DNA of 64,000 nt from Fibrobacter sp. UWR4 (GCF_003149045.1 NZ_QGDU01000009.1:46093-110092); one strand, 5' to 3'; positions 26,257 to 35,533 are shown, numbered from the stretch's first letter. Notes: generated from the letters alone by a model not told the origin. Made by a program: numbers and translations.

Positions 26257-27108
26257 ATGCAAGTTATTAAGTCAATCGAATCCTTACGCCAAGCCTTGAA
26301 GCCGTTGGCTGCTCAAGGTAAGACCATCGGTCTTGTTCCTACCATGGGGGCTCTTCACGAAGGTCACGGCGCCTTGATTAAGGCGTCTGTAAAGGAATGC
26401 GATGTCACCGTGGTCAGTGTGTTTCTGAATCCGATCCAGTTTGGAAAAAACGAGGACCTGGATAAGTATCCGAAACGCCTGGAAGCTGATGCCAAATTGG
26501 CTGAGAATATTGGTGCAGACTTCGTATTTGCTCCCTCCGTCGAGGAAATGTACCCCGAAGGCGACCCGCTGACCATGGTTCGCGACGAAACTTTGGAAAG
26601 TCTCTACTGTGGTTCTTACCGTCCGGGACATTTCCGTGGCGTTCTTACGGTGGTTTCCAAGTTGTTCCTCATTACCAAGGCTGATCACGCCTACTTCGGT
26701 GAAAAGGACTATCAGCAGGTGTTCCTCATTGAACGTATGGTGAAGGACTTGAACTTTGACATCCAAATTCATCGTGTTAAGATTGTTCGTGAAAGCTCTG
26801 GCCTTGCCCTGTCTAGCCGTAACGAATATTTGAGCGAAGAAGAACGTGTCCGCTCCTTGGGCATTAGCGCTGGTCTTAAGCTGGCTAAGGATGCTTACGA
26901 CGTTGGCGAACGTAGCGTTGTCCGTATTCGTGATTTGGTGGTGAAGTCCATTCTCGCCAATCGTGGCCAGGTTCAGTTTGTGGAAGTCGTTAATCAGAAG
27001 GATCTGCAGAAGTTTAACGGCATGCTCAAGAACGAAGACAAGGTTGTCGTTTTGGTGGCTGCATTCTTCGGAAAGACTCGCCTGATTGATAACATTGAAT
27101 TGAATTAA
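26257..27108 (+). CDS. panC: Pantothenate synthetase
   Basis: PanC joins pantoate and beta-alanine with ATP to make pantothenate for CoA. The 283-residue product shows GLVPTMGALHEGHGALI (with the HxGH ATP motif), SVFLNPIQFGKNEDLDKYPK, YFGEKDYQQ, and SSRNEYLS (KMSKS-like loop). The ATG directly follows the stop of the kinase gene. Full length; a terminator follows. Confidence 0.96.
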   Translation: MQVIKSIESLRQALKPLAAQGKTIGLVPTMGALHEGHGALIKASVKECDVTVVSVFLNPIQFGKNEDLDKYPKRLEADAKLAENIGADFVFAPSVEEMYPEGDPLTMVRDETLESLYCGSYRPGHFRGVLTVVSKLFLITKADHAYFGEKDYQQVFLIERMVKDLNFDIQIHRVKIVRESSGLALSSRNEYLSEEERVRSLGISAGLKLAKDAYDVGERSVVRIRDLVVKSILANRGQVQFVEVVNQKDLQKFNGMLKNEDKVVVLVAAFFGKTRLIDNIELN

Positions 27109-27147
27109 TCCTTACATAACAGCGACGAGCTGTTTTGATGGAAATGG

Positions 27148-27176
27148 AAAAGACCTCGGTTCAACCGAGGCCTTTT
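27148..27176. terminator. Bidirectional terminator after panC
   Basis: AAAAGACCTCGGTT and AACCGAGGCCTTTT pair with one mismatch around a very small loop. It lies between convergent panC and the cyclase gene. Confidence 0.88.
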
Positions 27177-27208
27177 CTGTAATACTTAAATAATTTGGAC
27201 GTGGCCTG

Positions 27209-30200
27209 TTATTTTTCAGTTGCGGTAAATACGCCGTCCCAGACTTCTCCTTCTACCACAGGCGGGTTCTGCTTGTATTCCTTGCAGCGCTTGATGTAAA
27301 CATGGGATGGTGTGGTTTTGCTACCCGGATCTCTATCGGGATGATGGGGCTCCAAATCCAGACACTGGGTAAACAGTGCAATGGCTTCGTCCCATTTCAT
27401 TTCCAGATAGCATCTGCGGGCTTCTTCCCAAATCTTTACCAGCTTCAGAAGATTGGCTTCCTGTTCCGGAGTACACCTTGTCTTGGTAAGGAATTCAATT
27501 CTTGCATTGTCTTTTCGTTCTCGTTTGGGCTTGATGCGCAGGACGTTGATTTCTTCATCATCGGCGTGTCGGGTACGCTCAAGAATTTCGAACGTCTTAA
27601 CAGGCTGGCTCTTACCAACTACTCGAACAGTATCGAGAGAACGATAAATGAATTTGCCTCTCACCAGCATCTTCTCGGTGTCTTCGCTGATCTGAACGTA
27701 TGCACCGTACTGCTTGGCTGCACTTTCAAGACGGGCAGCCAGGTTCACTGCGTCGCCCATCATGGTGTAGTTCTTACGCATGGTTGAACCCATGTTTCCT
27801 GTCACGATGTCGCCGGAGTTAATACCGATTCTCATGTGCATGTCATGAACAACCTTGGGCCAGAAATCACCTTGGCTTTCCCATTTCTTACGGAGCTGCA
27901 TCAGCTTTCTCTGCATACCCACTGCTGCATCGCAGGCACTTTGGGCATGGTTCGCCAAGGGGGCGGGGGCGCCGAAGAATGCGATGATGGCGTCACCTTC
28001 GTACTTGTCCAATGTGCCTCGGTTGTCCAGAAGAGTGTCCGTCATTTCAGTCAGGTATTCATTCAAAAGGGTAACCAATTTACTCGGGTCACCGATTTTT
28101 TCTGAGAAGGTGGAGAAACTTGCAATGTCGGTGAAATATGCGGAAATGTGGGACTTGTTACCGCCAAGACTAGGCATAATTTCCTTGTTCACCATGTCAT
28201 CGATCAGTTCAGGAGAGATGTACTGTTTAAATACGCTGTTGATGAACTTCTTTTCTCTGTTTTCAAAGTAGAACTGGACCACCAATGTAATGATGTTGAT
28301 GAAGATGACCGTAAGCAACTGGCGAGAAACGCCGATGTAGAGACCATTTCCAAAGTACTTGTAAGCGACTAAGGTATAGGCCGTCATAATGATGACGGAA
28401 ATTGCTGCGGAGAAGTATCCCTTAAAGTAGAGACCGGAAATGACGCAGAGCAGGGCCAGGAACATGATGATGATGGCTTGTTTCTGATCGTCCATTACCA
28501 CGAGGTAATCATCTTCAAGAATGTTCTTGATGATGGTTGCATGGATTAGCACGGCTGGATAGTTTTCTTCGTGAGTGGCACTCACAAAGTCAAATAGGGC
28601 CGGAGCTGCAGAACCGAGAATGAAAATCTTACCTTGATAGAGACCTGGATCAATTCGGTTTTTAGTGACGTCATAGTAGGAAAGATGCTGGAAGGTTCTC
28701 TTGGATTCTTCAGTGTTGTACTTACCCTTGTAGTTAACGCGGAAGCTGCCATACTTGTTGATAGGTACTTTCTTTTCGCGGCCAAAACGCAGTTCCTGAC
28801 CAGGTTTCAGAGCGTCAATTTCTTTCTCGTTAGTAGCCTGAATTTCTCGAATGACAATGTCGGAAAGAATGGCTATGTTGGACATCCATGCTTTCTTTGT
28901 CTTGCTAAAGTGTAGATCCATATCCAGGGAAAGATGGACCGGCTTGTTGATGGGAAGATTCTGGAGGGAATCCTTAAAGTAATCCAGGGTATTTACGATA
29001 TAGTCTGTGATGACGGCTTCGTCATCGTTGTCTTCGTCTGTGATGATGTAACGGTTGGCTCCTTCCTCGTCGGCTTTCAGGGTAAATCCTTCATGGATTG
29101 TGATTTCATTGCCCGCCTTGGCGGAGTCGAGCATTGCCTGGGATACGTCAAGGAGAACGCGGGAAAGTTCGTCTGAAAGAACCTGACCTTCAAAAATTTC
29201 GAAGTTTACATTTCCTTCTTCAAGTCGGGTGGCAATCACCTTGGATGAAATGTCCTGGAAATCCAGGGAAGCTTTCTTCTTGATATCCTTTTCTGACAGG
29301 CGCTTCTTCAGCTCCTTGAACATGGGGTAGCTGAAGTTGGGGTATGTGGTGTGCATTTCTCCCTTCTGATCCTTGTAGATGCCGAAGGGCTTGCCGAGGT
29401 TGATGTACTTGCCTGTCTTGATTTCCACATTCTTCGGATCCTGGTGGAACAGGTGAAGAATTGTCATTAGGGACATGGTAGAGTAAAGCTTTACATCCGC
29501 ATCTGGATATATTTCCGGATTGGGGAAGCGGTAAAGCATGGATACGCGACGAACCACACCATCGTTGTCTGGGTAGGCGTTGACAGAACCGAGCTTGGCT
29601 CCTGCATTAGCTAGTTCAGGGAAGACGTTGTCCAGCAGGTCCTTGGGTTCAATGAATTCAGGATGATCTACCTGTTCAAGATTGAATGTGGAACCGTAAC
29701 CTACTTCAGCGGCACGCTCCTCTGTACTGAGTGGACGCCACTGGGATTCGAACTTATATGCCTTGGAGTCGTCAAACATGTCGCATACAATGGATACGCC
29801 TCCGTCTGCCACGGAAGATACGAGCATGGAATCGTAGTTATAGTAAGAACGAATCTTGGAATCTAGGGAATCCCAGTTTTCCGTGTCATTCACATCGTGC
29901 AATAAGTCTCGAACCTGCTTTGTTTTCAACTTTCCAAAGTCGGCGGTCTTGAACATAATATCGAAGCCGATAGCGGACGCCCCACCGTTGTTTAAGTTCT
30001 TTACCACGTCAGCATGGATAAAACGGTCCCATTCGTTATAGGGGCCCAACTTGGCCAGTGCAGGTTCGTCAATATCTACAATGAGGATGTTCGGGTCGTA
30101 ATTGTTGGCTAACTTGATTTTCGCACTTCCGGTGGCAATATCACCATCGGTGATCTCGTAGTCCCCGTCTAAGGCAGCATCGAGATTTTCATCAGTGATG

Positions 30201-30373
30201 TTTTTCGAGAACTGGTCGTAGAAAATGTTCTCCAGCGATTCTGCCGCTTTTCTAATTGAACCGTTTAATTCGTTTTGGGAACTGCCGAAAATAATGAGCA
30301 ATGCCACCACGATGGAGGAAGCGATGACGCCTGATAAAACTTTCTTGACTTGTTTCGAAAACTTTATTTGCAT
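27209..30373 (-). CDS. CHASE2-domain adenylate cyclase (class III)
   Basis: A 1054-residue membrane sensor cyclase. An N-terminal helix (about residues 13-30) precedes a large CHASE2-type extracytoplasmic domain (ILIVDIDEPALAKLGPYNEWDR). Three helices follow (about residues 630-710), then the class III catalytic domain with the metal Asp in YFTDIASFS and in GDAIIAFFG. DKYEGD supplies a Lys expected for ATP selectivity, and MMGDAVNLAARLE supplies the transition-state Asn and Arg, so the enzyme looks active and makes cAMP. A TPR-like helical tail ends the protein. TATCTT lies 7 nt before the ATG with no Shine-Dalgarno. It is divergent from ftsK across an 86-bp spacer. Confidence 0.9.
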   Translation of the reverse strand: MQIKFSKQVKKVLSGVIASSIVVALLIIFGSSQNELNGSIRKAAESLENIFYDQFSKNITDENLDAALDGDYEITDGDIATGSAKIKLANNYDPNILIVDIDEPALAKLGPYNEWDRFIHADVVKNLNNGGASAIGFDIMFKTADFGKLKTKQVRDLLHDVNDTENWDSLDSKIRSYYNYDSMLVSSVADGGVSIVCDMFDDSKAYKFESQWRPLSTEERAAEVGYGSTFNLEQVDHPEFIEPKDLLDNVFPELANAGAKLGSVNAYPDNDGVVRRVSMLYRFPNPEIYPDADVKLYSTMSLMTILHLFHQDPKNVEIKTGKYINLGKPFGIYKDQKGEMHTTYPNFSYPMFKELKKRLSEKDIKKKASLDFQDISSKVIATRLEEGNVNFEIFEGQVLSDELSRVLLDVSQAMLDSAKAGNEITIHEGFTLKADEEGANRYIITDEDNDDEAVITDYIVNTLDYFKDSLQNLPINKPVHLSLDMDLHFSKTKKAWMSNIAILSDIVIREIQATNEKEIDALKPGQELRFGREKKVPINKYGSFRVNYKGKYNTEESKRTFQHLSYYDVTKNRIDPGLYQGKIFILGSAAPALFDFVSATHEENYPAVLIHATIIKNILEDDYLVVMDDQKQAIIIMFLALLCVISGLYFKGYFSAAISVIIMTAYTLVAYKYFGNGLYIGVSRQLLTVIFINIITLVVQFYFENREKKFINSVFKQYISPELIDDMVNKEIMPSLGGNKSHISAYFTDIASFSTFSEKIGDPSKLVTLLNEYLTEMTDTLLDNRGTLDKYEGDAIIAFFGAPAPLANHAQSACDAAVGMQRKLMQLRKKWESQGDFWPKVVHDMHMRIGINSGDIVTGNMGSTMRKNYTMMGDAVNLAARLESAAKQYGAYVQISEDTEKMLVRGKFIYRSLDTVRVVGKSQPVKTFEILERTRHADDEEINVLRIKPKRERKDNARIEFLTKTRCTPEQEANLLKLVKIWEEARRCYLEMKWDEAIALFTQCLDLEPHHPDRDPGSKTTPSHVYIKRCKEYKQNPPVVEGEVWDGVFTATEK

Positions 30374-30386
30374 GGAAGGAAAGATA
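30374..30386 (-). promoter_or_regulatory. -10-like TATCTT 7 nt before the cyclase start
   Basis: On the minus strand TATCTT (30386-30381) is followed by TCCTTCC and ATG. No Shine-Dalgarno sequence is present. Confidence 0.45.
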
Positions 30387-30402
30387 ATAAGATAAGGATG
30401 CG

Positions 30403-30437
30403 TGTCATTTGAATGACAAAATTATAGACTATATTTG
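30403..30437 (+). promoter_or_regulatory. ftsK promoter overlapping a 16-bp palindrome
   Basis: TTTG (30408-30411), 18 nt, then TATATTTG (30430-30437) matches the Bacteroidetes-type -33/-7 promoter pattern. TGTCATT-TG-AATGACA (30403-30418) is an exact 7-bp-arm palindrome covering the TTTG box, and it also covers the -35 position of the divergent cyclase promoter. Confidence 0.5.
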
Positions 30438-30459
30438 AGAAGTAAAAATCGGAGGCGAT

Positions 30460-33400
30460 TTGGCTACTCAAAAAAAGAAAACGGCTAAGAAAGCTTCAAA
30501 GCCGAAATCCGGGGGAGTAAAAGGGGCTGACGACCAGGGGTTTGGTCGTATTATTGCTGGTTGGTTTTTGCTGGCAATCGGTGCTCTCCTTCTTTTAGGA
30601 TGTATCAGTTCTGTCTATAGTGGGGAAAATGGCAATTGGTTGGGCCCTTACCTGGGCGGAATCGTTCCTCATGCCATTACCCTTCTGTTTGGTAAAGTTG
30701 CGGTAATTCTCTTTACCTTTGCTCTTGTTTCCTGGGGTGTTACCCTTGCTTTTGCGGGTAAAATCCTGCGCTGCTCTGTGGGTCTTTCCTTATTGACCTT
30801 GAATGTGGCTTTTTTGCTTGCTCTTAAGAGTTACGGCGAGACTCGTGTGGCTGATGAAGTCTTGCTATCCAATGGTGGCCTTGTTGGACAGTTCTTTACT
30901 CAGAATGTGTGGGTTTCCATCTTTGGAACGGCCTCTGCCTTGGCTCCTCTTGGAATTTTGGTGGTTACCCTTGGCTTAATACTTATTGTTTCCTTTGGTC
31001 TAAGGCCTAGACATTTTGGCTTCCTGGTTCAGGGCTCAAAATGGATGACGTCTCAGCTGTCCAGAAAAAAGGACGAAGTGGAAGAGGCCGAACCTGTCGA
31101 AGCTACCATTGTGGAACCTAGTCGTAAAAAGTCCAAAGAGTATGTCGAAGAACCTGCGGTTTCCAGCCGTAAGGGCATCTACATGGATGACAATACCGTT
31201 TTTCTGGAACCGGACGAATTTAAGATTAAACGTAAAGGAGTTCTATCTCCCTTTAATGGACGGAAAAACTGGCTAGATCAGGATATGAGTCTGGAAAGTA
31301 TTTCCGATATGCCAGGTGAAGATGTTGATATTGGCAAGGATACCTTTGTCAAGGAACCCGAAGTTCCGCAGACGATGGCATCCGAAGGACCTTCCTCGGC
31401 TGGTGCAGAATACGACAAGAACGAAGATCCTGAAATTCGCAGGTTGGAAGAGTATTTGCGCTTGAATAGCCGTAAAATGAATGCTCTTGAAATTGTTGAA
31501 GTGAAGGAAAAAATTTCCGCCCTTCGTAGAGCAGGTGATTTGATTGCCTGGGAAAAGGACCGTAAAGGCCGTATGCAGGTAAAGGGCGATGTGCGTCGTG
31601 AAGGTGCGGTCGCAAATGCAGCAGGATCGACTTTGCCGCCTCAGGCTGAAGATGCTGCTCCTGTGGATACCCCTGTGGCTACTCCTGTGGCAGCTTCTGT
31701 AGCAAGTCCTGTTACGGGGCGAAATACGGTTCTGAGCAGGAATATTCTTCGTAAGAACGAAGTTCCGGAAGTAGCTTCCGAACAACCTGTGGTGAACGCA
31801 GAGGATCTCTTGGGTGGGGATGGCGCTGCGACGGAATTCGACAATGCTCCTGAATCCGATGATGATACTTTCGCCCCTGTAGTTTATGGCGCCGACGAGG
31901 ATGAACCTCAGGAAGAACCGGAGTTCCAGGATAAGACCCTTGTGCCGTCCGGTATGGCGTCTACCATGAAGGCGGCGAGCATTCCTGTTCGTGAACCTAC
32001 TGCTTATGACGAATATAAGGTCCCGACTATTTCAGAAATTCTCAATGATCACGAGGTTCAAACTGCGGATTACACCGAAGATGAGCTGAATGCTATCGGC
32101 AAGATGCTGGAAGAAAAACTGGAAAACTTCAAGGTGAAGGGCCGCGTGATCGGCTGTGAAACCGGCCCCATGATTACCCGCTTTGAAGTGGAACCTGGTC
32201 CTGGCGTAAAGGTGAGCCGTTTTACCGCCTTGCAAGAGGATTTGGCCATGCCGTTGCGAGTGTCTTCCGTTCGTATTTTGGCTCCGATTCCAGGAAAGGC
32301 TGCTGTTGGCATCGAAATTCCCAATCGAAAGTTCCAGACTGTTTTCAGTAAGGATGTTTTCGAGAGTGAAAAATTTGCTCCGACTCCCGAAAAAATTCAG
32401 GTTGCTTTGGGTAAGGATATTACGGGAGAAGCTTTCACCATGGATTTGGCAAAGGCTCCTCACTTGCTGATTGCCGGTCAGACAGGTTCTGGTAAGTCTG
32501 TCTGTATCAATGCTCTTATGGCAAGTATGCTGTTCAGTAAGACTCCGGACGAACTTCGTATGATTCTGGTGGATCCGAAGGCTGTGGAATTGAAGATGTA
32601 TGAAAACATTCCGCATCTTTTGGCTCCCGTGATTACGAAGCCGGAAATTGCCATTCAGGCACTCCAATGGCTTTGCTATGAAATGGATCGTCGTACCGAA
32701 GTCCTTGCAACCGCCAAGGTTCGTAACATCGGTGGCTTTAATGCAAAGTACGAAGCGGGTGAATTGCCTGATGGTATCCCTGATGAAGACAAGGGCCATC
32801 GCATGCCATTCATTGTGGTAATCATTGATGAAATGGCTGACCTTATGATGGTTGCCGGTAAGGAAATTGAAAAGTCCGTGGCGCGTTTGGCCGCAAAGGC
32901 TCGTGCTGTTGGGATTCATCTTGTGCTTGCTACCCAGCGCCCTTCCGTGAAGGTGATTACAGGTATTATCAAGGCAAACTTGCCTACACGTATTAGCTTT
33001 AAGGTGGCGTCCCAGATTGATGCCCGTACTGTGATGGATCATGCGGGTGCAGAAAAACTTCTGGGTCGTGGTGATATGCTGTTCAAGGCTGTGAATGACC
33101 CGGATCCGGTTCGCGTTCATGGCGCATATCTCAGCGATGAAGAAGCCGAAAAGCTTGCTGACGCCTGCTCCAACCAGAATGTCTTCTATCCTCAGGTCGA
33201 ATCCTTCGATGTTTCCGAAGGTGTGGGTGAAGACGATGATGGGGAAGGCGGCAAGCAACTTGGAAAACTTGACCCGTTACTGTTTGATGTGGCGTGCTGG
33301 GCTATTGAAGTAAGCGGCCTTTCTACTTCTGCAGTGCAGCGTCACTTTAGCGTTGGGTATAGCCGTGCTGGCAAGATTGTGGACCAGCTTTATGGTCTTG

Positions 33401-33498
33401 GTGTTTGCGGTCCCAGCAAGGGAAATTCCAAACCTCGTGCCATGCTGGTCGGTATGGATGAACTGATGCAAATGGAACGCTCTGGAACTTTTAGATAG
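30460..33498 (+). CDS. ftsK: DNA translocase FtsK/SpoIIIE
   Basis: FtsK anchors at the division septum and pumps chromosome ends apart. The 1012-residue product has a Lys-rich start, four membrane helices within the first 190 residues, a long acidic/Pro linker (about 200-530), the motor with Walker A GQTGSGKSVCINAL, Walker B FIVVIIDEMADLMM and LATQRPSVKVITGIIKANLPTRI, and a C-terminal gamma winged helix (LSTSAVQRHFSVGYSRAGKI is the recognition region). Translation starts at TTG 30460, set by GGAGG 5 nt upstream. A Bacteroidetes-like promoter lies 23 bp before it. Confidence 0.96.
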   Translation: MATQKKKTAKKASKPKSGGVKGADDQGFGRIIAGWFLLAIGALLLLGCISSVYSGENGNWLGPYLGGIVPHAITLLFGKVAVILFTFALVSWGVTLAFAGKILRCSVGLSLLTLNVAFLLALKSYGETRVADEVLLSNGGLVGQFFTQNVWVSIFGTASALAPLGILVVTLGLILIVSFGLRPRHFGFLVQGSKWMTSQLSRKKDEVEEAEPVEATIVEPSRKKSKEYVEEPAVSSRKGIYMDDNTVFLEPDEFKIKRKGVLSPFNGRKNWLDQDMSLESISDMPGEDVDIGKDTFVKEPEVPQTMASEGPSSAGAEYDKNEDPEIRRLEEYLRLNSRKMNALEIVEVKEKISALRRAGDLIAWEKDRKGRMQVKGDVRREGAVANAAGSTLPPQAEDAAPVDTPVATPVAASVASPVTGRNTVLSRNILRKNEVPEVASEQPVVNAEDLLGGDGAATEFDNAPESDDDTFAPVVYGADEDEPQEEPEFQDKTLVPSGMASTMKAASIPVREPTAYDEYKVPTISEILNDHEVQTADYTEDELNAIGKMLEEKLENFKVKGRVIGCETGPMITRFEVEPGPGVKVSRFTALQEDLAMPLRVSSVRILAPIPGKAAVGIEIPNRKFQTVFSKDVFESEKFAPTPEKIQVALGKDITGEAFTMDLAKAPHLLIAGQTGSGKSVCINALMASMLFSKTPDELRMILVDPKAVELKMYENIPHLLAPVITKPEIAIQALQWLCYEMDRRTEVLATAKVRNIGGFNAKYEAGELPDGIPDEDKGHRMPFIVVIIDEMADLMMVAGKEIEKSVARLAAKARAVGIHLVLATQRPSVKVITGIIKANLPTRISFKVASQIDARTVMDHAGAEKLLGRGDMLFKAVNDPDPVRVHGAYLSDEEAEKLADACSNQNVFYPQVESFDVSEGVGEDDDGEGGKQLGKLDPLLFDVACWAIEVSGLSTSAVQRHFSVGYSRAGKIVDQLYGLGVCGPSKGNSKPRAMLVGMDELMQMERSGTFR

Positions 33499-33534
33499 AT
33501 ATGAATTATCACCTTTCGTCCCCCTCCTTCCAAC

Positions 33535-33562
33535 AGTCTACTTCCTACTGTCTACTTCCTAC
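33535..33562 (+). repeat. Four heptamers (two 14-bp tandem units) before ispE
   Basis: AGTCTAC TTCCTAC TGTCTAC TTCCTAC run in perfect 7-nt register and end 6 nt before the ispE ATG. GTCTACTTCCTACT is repeated exactly at 33536-33549 and 33550-33563. The same heptamers occur at 62553-62627. Confidence 0.75.
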
Positions 33563-33568
33563 TAAAAT

Positions 33569-34456
33569 ATGAAAGAATACGCTCCTTCAAAAATCAATTT
33601 GTTTCTGGATGTAATCCGCAAGCGAGAAGATGGTTACCATGATTTGGGCTCCGTTTTCCAGACTGTAGATGCTGGCGATACTGTTTCTGCGGAAGTCCGC
33701 GACGACGGTGAAATCGTCCTAACTTACAATAACCCGCAGGAATATCCTGTCCAGTCGGATCTGGTTTATAAGGCCGCTGTAGCTTTAAAAGCTTATGCAG
33801 TTGAACAAGGTGTTGCTGGTGCTGAAAAATTTGGTGCTGACATCTATCTTGAAAAAGTCATGCCTCTGGGTGCTGGGCTTGGTGGAGGCAGTGCTGATGC
33901 CGCAGCGACTCTTCGCCTTTTGAATAAACTCTGGGGAGTGGATTTCCCGGCGGAAACTTTGGAAGCAATTGGTGCCAAATTAGGGGCTGATGTTCCTTTC
34001 CTGGTCCGTGGTGGCACTGCTTTTGTCGAAGGCATTGGCGAAAAGTTGACTTTCATTAGTCCGTTGCAGCTACCCGAAGGGCAATACTTGCTGATTTGCA
34101 CCCCGAAGGATGCTGTTCCCACGAAGGATGCCTACGCAGGAGTTGCCAAGTCTGGCCCTGCCCGTTGGGATGCCTATAAGGCTTCCGCACAGTCCGGTTC
34201 TGCAGCAGAGTTCCTGCTTCAGCCTGCGTCCTTCTTCAACGCTTTTGAAGGATCAGTCTTTCCGTTGCATCCGTTGGTGGAGTCCATGAAGGCGGAATTC
34301 ATCCGTCTGGGAGCCAAGTGCGCCCTGATGTCAGGTTCTGGAGCTTCTGTTTTTGGGATTTTCCAGTCTTTAGATCTTGCAAATCAGGCCGCAAAGGCTA
34401 TGGAATCCATTTCCCGCTATCAAAAAGTCACTCGCTTTTGGGTGCCCGCCCTTTAA
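33569..34456 (+). CDS. ispE: 4-diphosphocytidyl-2-C-methyl-D-erythritol kinase
   Basis: IspE phosphorylates CDP-methylerythritol in the MEP isoprenoid pathway. The 295-residue GHMP kinase has the start YAPSKINLFLDVIRKREDGYH, the ATP motif PLGAGLGGGSADAAATL near residue 95, and GAKCALMSGSGASVFGIF near the C-terminus. Length is normal. No Shine-Dalgarno is visible because a heptamer repeat array occupies the space right before the ATG. IspG of the same pathway is at 60805-62556. Confidence 0.95.
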   Translation: MKEYAPSKINLFLDVIRKREDGYHDLGSVFQTVDAGDTVSAEVRDDGEIVLTYNNPQEYPVQSDLVYKAAVALKAYAVEQGVAGAEKFGADIYLEKVMPLGAGLGGGSADAAATLRLLNKLWGVDFPAETLEAIGAKLGADVPFLVRGGTAFVEGIGEKLTFISPLQLPEGQYLLICTPKDAVPTKDAYAGVAKSGPARWDAYKASAQSGSAAEFLLQPASFFNAFEGSVFPLHPLVESMKAEFIRLGAKCALMSGSGASVFGIFQSLDLANQAAKAMESISRYQKVTRFWVPAL

Positions 34457-34490
34457 AATACTGGCATAAATACTATATTTGCGCCACCAT

Positions 34491-34562
34491 TGGGATATCG
34501 TCAAGTGGTAAGACAACGGATTTTGATTCCGTTATTCGCTGGTTCGAGTCCAGCTATCCCAA
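34491..34562 (+). tRNA. tRNA-Gln (anticodon TTG)
   Basis: Cloverleaf of 72 nt. The acceptor stem TGGGATA pairs with TATCCCA, with the U1-A72 pair typical of bacterial tRNA-Gln. The anticodon stem ACGGA/TCCGT encloses TTTTGAT with TTG at the anticodon, and the T-arm is CTGG-TTCGAGT-CCAG. The CCA end is not encoded. TATATTTG at 34474-34481 is a likely -10. Confidence 0.95.
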
Positions 34563-34598
34563 TGTTTTCTTTTCTTTAAACTCAAATGGAGTAATAAA

Positions 34599-35180
34599 AT
34601 GGAACTCACTAAGCTCGTTGCAACCTCGAGAGTGTTAGGCAAGAGCCGCGACAACGCACGCCTCCGCAAGGCTGGCCAGATTCCGGCTTCCTATTATGGT
34701 AAGGGTATGGAAAACGTGAACATCAGCGTTAGCGCTGCTGATCTCCGTAAGGTCCTCGCCCCGGGCAAGCGTTACACCCTTCTTGACCTCGTCATCGATG
34801 GCAAGGAAGGCAATGCTGCTGTTGTTTATAACTATCAGAAGGATCCTCTGACTCAGGAAATCATCCACGTTGACTTCCTGAAGATCGACGAAACCACCAA
34901 GGTTAAGGTTCGCGTTCCTGTTAAGCTGAACGGTCTTCCGGTTGGCGTTAAGACTCAGGGTGGTACCTTCGCTCAGCAGAACCGCTACATCCAGTTGGCT
35001 GCTGCTCCGGCAAACATCCCGACTTTGATCGAAATGGATATTTCCGAATACCCGGCTCCCACTACTTTCTACGCCAAGGATCTCAAGCTGGCTGAAGGTG
35101 TGGAACTGGCTTGCACTCCGCGCGTGGTGATCTTCAACATCACTGCTAAGCGTGGTGCTAAGGCTTCCGAAGAAGCTTAA
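34599..35180 (+). CDS. rplY: 50S ribosomal protein L25/general stress protein Ctc
   Basis: A 193-residue L25 of the long Ctc/TL5 type, which binds 5S rRNA in the large subunit. The N-terminal domain shows RDNARLRKAGQIPASYYGKG, and DPLTQEIIHVDFLKID ends the 5S-binding domain. The C-terminal TL5 domain continues to about residue 180. GGAG lies about 8 nt before the ATG. It follows tRNA-Gln by 36 bp. Its terminator lies inside the first unit of the tandem repeat array. Confidence 0.95.
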   Translation: MELTKLVATSRVLGKSRDNARLRKAGQIPASYYGKGMENVNISVSAADLRKVLAPGKRYTLLDLVIDGKEGNAAVVYNYQKDPLTQEIIHVDFLKIDETTKVKVRVPVKLNGLPVGVKTQGGTFAQQNRYIQLAAAPANIPTLIEMDISEYPAPTTFYAKDLKLAEGVELACTPRVVIFNITAKRGAKASEEA

Positions 35181-35183
35181 TAT

Positions 35184-35492
35184 GACCGCTCGCGCAGTAC
35201 GTGAGGTATAGAACCTACGATAATGCGCTCGCTCTCACAAAAACGCCCCTGGTTGATACCAGGGGTGTTTTTGTTCACGCAAAGACCGCTCGCGCAGTAC
35301 GTGAGGTATGGAACCTACGATAATGCGCACGCCTTGGCAAAAATGCCAGGTTGCTCCAGAGATTTTTTGTTCACGCAAAGACCGCTCGCGCAGTACGTGA
35401 GGTATAGAACCTACGATATGCGCACGCCCTGGCAGAAATGCCAGGTTGCTCCAGAGATTTTTTGTTCACGCAAAGACCGCTCGCGCAGTACG
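35184..35492 (+). repeat. Tandem 95-100-bp repeat array (three units plus a partial)
   Basis: The 18-mer GACCGCTCGCGCAGTACG begins at 35184, 35284, 35380 and 35475, giving periods of 100, 96 and 95 bp. Each full unit continues with a dyad (GTGAGGTATAGAACCTAC), then ATGCGC, a hairpin, a T-rich stretch and TTCACGCAAA. The hairpin is a real terminator in unit 1 and a related GGCA-TGCC stem in units 2 and 3. Unit 4 is cut after the 18-mer. The spacer from 35181 to 35582 holds no convincing gene. Confidence 0.85.
35239..35272 (+). terminator. rplY terminator within repeat unit 1
   Basis: CCCCTGG and CCAGGGG form the stem around TTGATA, with A and T tracts flanking on both sides. Confidence 0.85.
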
Positions 35493-35533
35493 CCACCTTG
35501 TGCAGTATGCTTGTTCAAGCGGATAACGTCAAT

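Noticed and set aside
35184..35492. Possible CRISPR array
   Set aside because: Units are about 95-100 bp and related over their whole length. There are no unique spacers and no cas genes.
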